Source: JAFGGG01 sp964638895
GTDB taxonomy: Bacteria > Spirochaetota > Spirochaetia > SZUA-6 > RPPD01
Assembly (NCBI GenBank): GCA_964638895.1
Contig: CAZWYY010000010.1
Span: 7,919 to 71,918 of the forward strand
Direction of reading: 5' to 3'
DNA length: 64,000 nucleotides
Shown: positions 63,316-64,000 of the stretch, piece after piece
Layout: the number at the start of each line of letters is the position of its first letter
How positions within the stretch are numbered: position 1 is the first letter of the stretch
Position numbers and translations under genes: made by a program
Notes under the pieces: model-generated
What the model was told of the DNA's origin: nothing
Databases searched by the model: none
What the model saw: the letters and a program-made list of their open reading frames with translations, nothing else

Positions 63316-64000
63316 TTATGTAAACAGCCGCCTGCACCCGTAGCAATATCGCCCGCCTCCGGTTTTATTTATTTCAAGAAGTCGGGGCTCCGTACATACC
63401 ATACGTAATTCATGGTAGTGTTCATTATTATACACATCCATGAATGTATTATTCACGATCGAACCCATTTTTATCCTCTCTTTGTCCCTCGCGTACGCGT
63501 TTTCATGACGATGCCAACAACAAGGGACCACGTCACCGTCATAAAGGACTACGCCGCTGAAATAAGGCCAAAAGCACAAAGGCAGTCTGTGTTTACTCCT
63601 TGCCGCCGGTTTTTTCGAAGATCGGGGTCTTATCCACGGCTGTTCCGAACCGCGTTTGAACGTAAGTTTGTCTACACCGATTTCTTTACAGAACTGTATA
63701 ACCTTATGTTTTTCATGAAGGTTATGCTTAAACAAGAGCGACTGGATCTCAATAAAAGGTGCCTTCATATGTAATTCACGCCGTATTGCAATGAATTTTT
63801 CAATATTTGTTTTTACTAGGTTGATCGAGCCGCCCACCCGTGTTTTACCGTATGTTTCCTGGCTGAACCCGTCCAGGGCGATGCTGATCCAATTTACGCC
63901 ACTTTGGATTATTTCTTTGATTTGAACATCCTTTAATATTACGCTCATGTTGCTGACAAAAAAGGTATTTAATTTCTTTTTATGTGCGTAAGCGCACATC
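63316..64000 (-). CDS. Radical SAM/SPASM protein, 3' part only
   Basis: About 228 residues, continuing beyond the right edge; the N-terminal CxxxCxxC is outside the window. The visible part shows radical SAM barrel strands (WISIALDGFSQETY) and a C-terminal SPASM-type cluster with Cys in LPLCFWPY, VVPCCWHR and RYCYGCRR. Such enzymes modify peptides or sugars. It heads, in the window, the minus-strand glycan block. Confidence 0.85.
   Translation of the reverse strand, partial: MCAYAHKKKLNTFFVSNMSVILKDVQIKEIIQSGVNWISIALDGFSQETYGKTRVGGSINLVKTNIEKFIAIRRELHMKAPFIEIQSLLFKHNLHEKHKVIQFCKEIGVDKLTFKRGSEQPWIRPRSSKKPAARSKHRLPLCFWPYFSGVVLYDGDVVPCCWHRHENAYARDKERIKMGSIVNNTFMDVYNNEHYHELRMVCTEPRLLEINKTGGGRYCYGCRRLFT

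Overview
The window looks like chromosome of a diderm (Gram-negative type) bacterium, most likely a spirochaete (Spirochaetota). The hints are several large outer-membrane barrel proteins with signal peptides and terminal aromatic residues, many TPR proteins, a STAS/SpoIIE regulatory pair, a ComFB/YbjN pair and a LoaP/RfaH-type NusG paralogue in a polysaccharide operon. No ribosomal or flagellar marker is present, so this assignment is an inference. I see no rRNA, tRNA, CRISPR array or insertion sequence.

Layout. 1-2.4 kb: STAS and SpoIIE-type phosphatase (partner-switching regulation) on the minus strand. 2.6-11.3 kb: TPR proteins (one with a worn-out STAND NTPase core, one ending in an Mrr-like nuclease-fold domain), a metallophosphoesterase and a ParB-like DGNHR protein. 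11.4-22 kb: an envelope block with mutL placed behind two paralogous outer-membrane barrels (one with a FecR domain), and a 1693-residue SprA-like surface protein. 22-24.6 kb: an unknown protein plus a voltage-sensor domain joined to a periplasmic sensory domain and HAMP, then a DUF503 protein. 24.6-29 kb: a six-gene minus-strand operon with a good sigma-70 promoter (TerB-like, HD phosphohydrolase, TtcA-like, phosphodiesterase, YbjN-like, ComFB). 29-33.3 kb: ligA, a DPBB-SPOR protein with 31-residue repeats, and a small exported protein. 33.4-39.8 kb: one tightly overlapping operon of Wzz, NusG paralogue, a 37-codon remnant of a FlaA1/CapD dehydratase, a DegT aminotransferase and a three-subunit molybdo-hydroxylase-like complex whose cofactor motifs are mostly lost. 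39.9-46.9 kb: dnaE, PHP phosphoesterase, recG, rsmD. 47-64 kb: a surface glycan locus (GDP-fucose synthesis, WecB, flippase, several glycosyltransferases, initiating sugar transferase, aminotransferase, epimerase, ATP-grasp, PLP enzyme, radical SAM protein).

The Wzz/NusG-paralogue operon and the glycan locus are probably functionally linked: chain-length control and processive antitermination at 33-35 kb would serve the long glycan operons beyond 47 kb. Genes around 49.5-52 kb are visibly more AT-rich than the housekeeping genes, which fits acquisition by transfer. The most unusual items are the voltage-sensor/HAMP protein and the molybdo-hydroxylase-like complex embedded in a polysaccharide operon.
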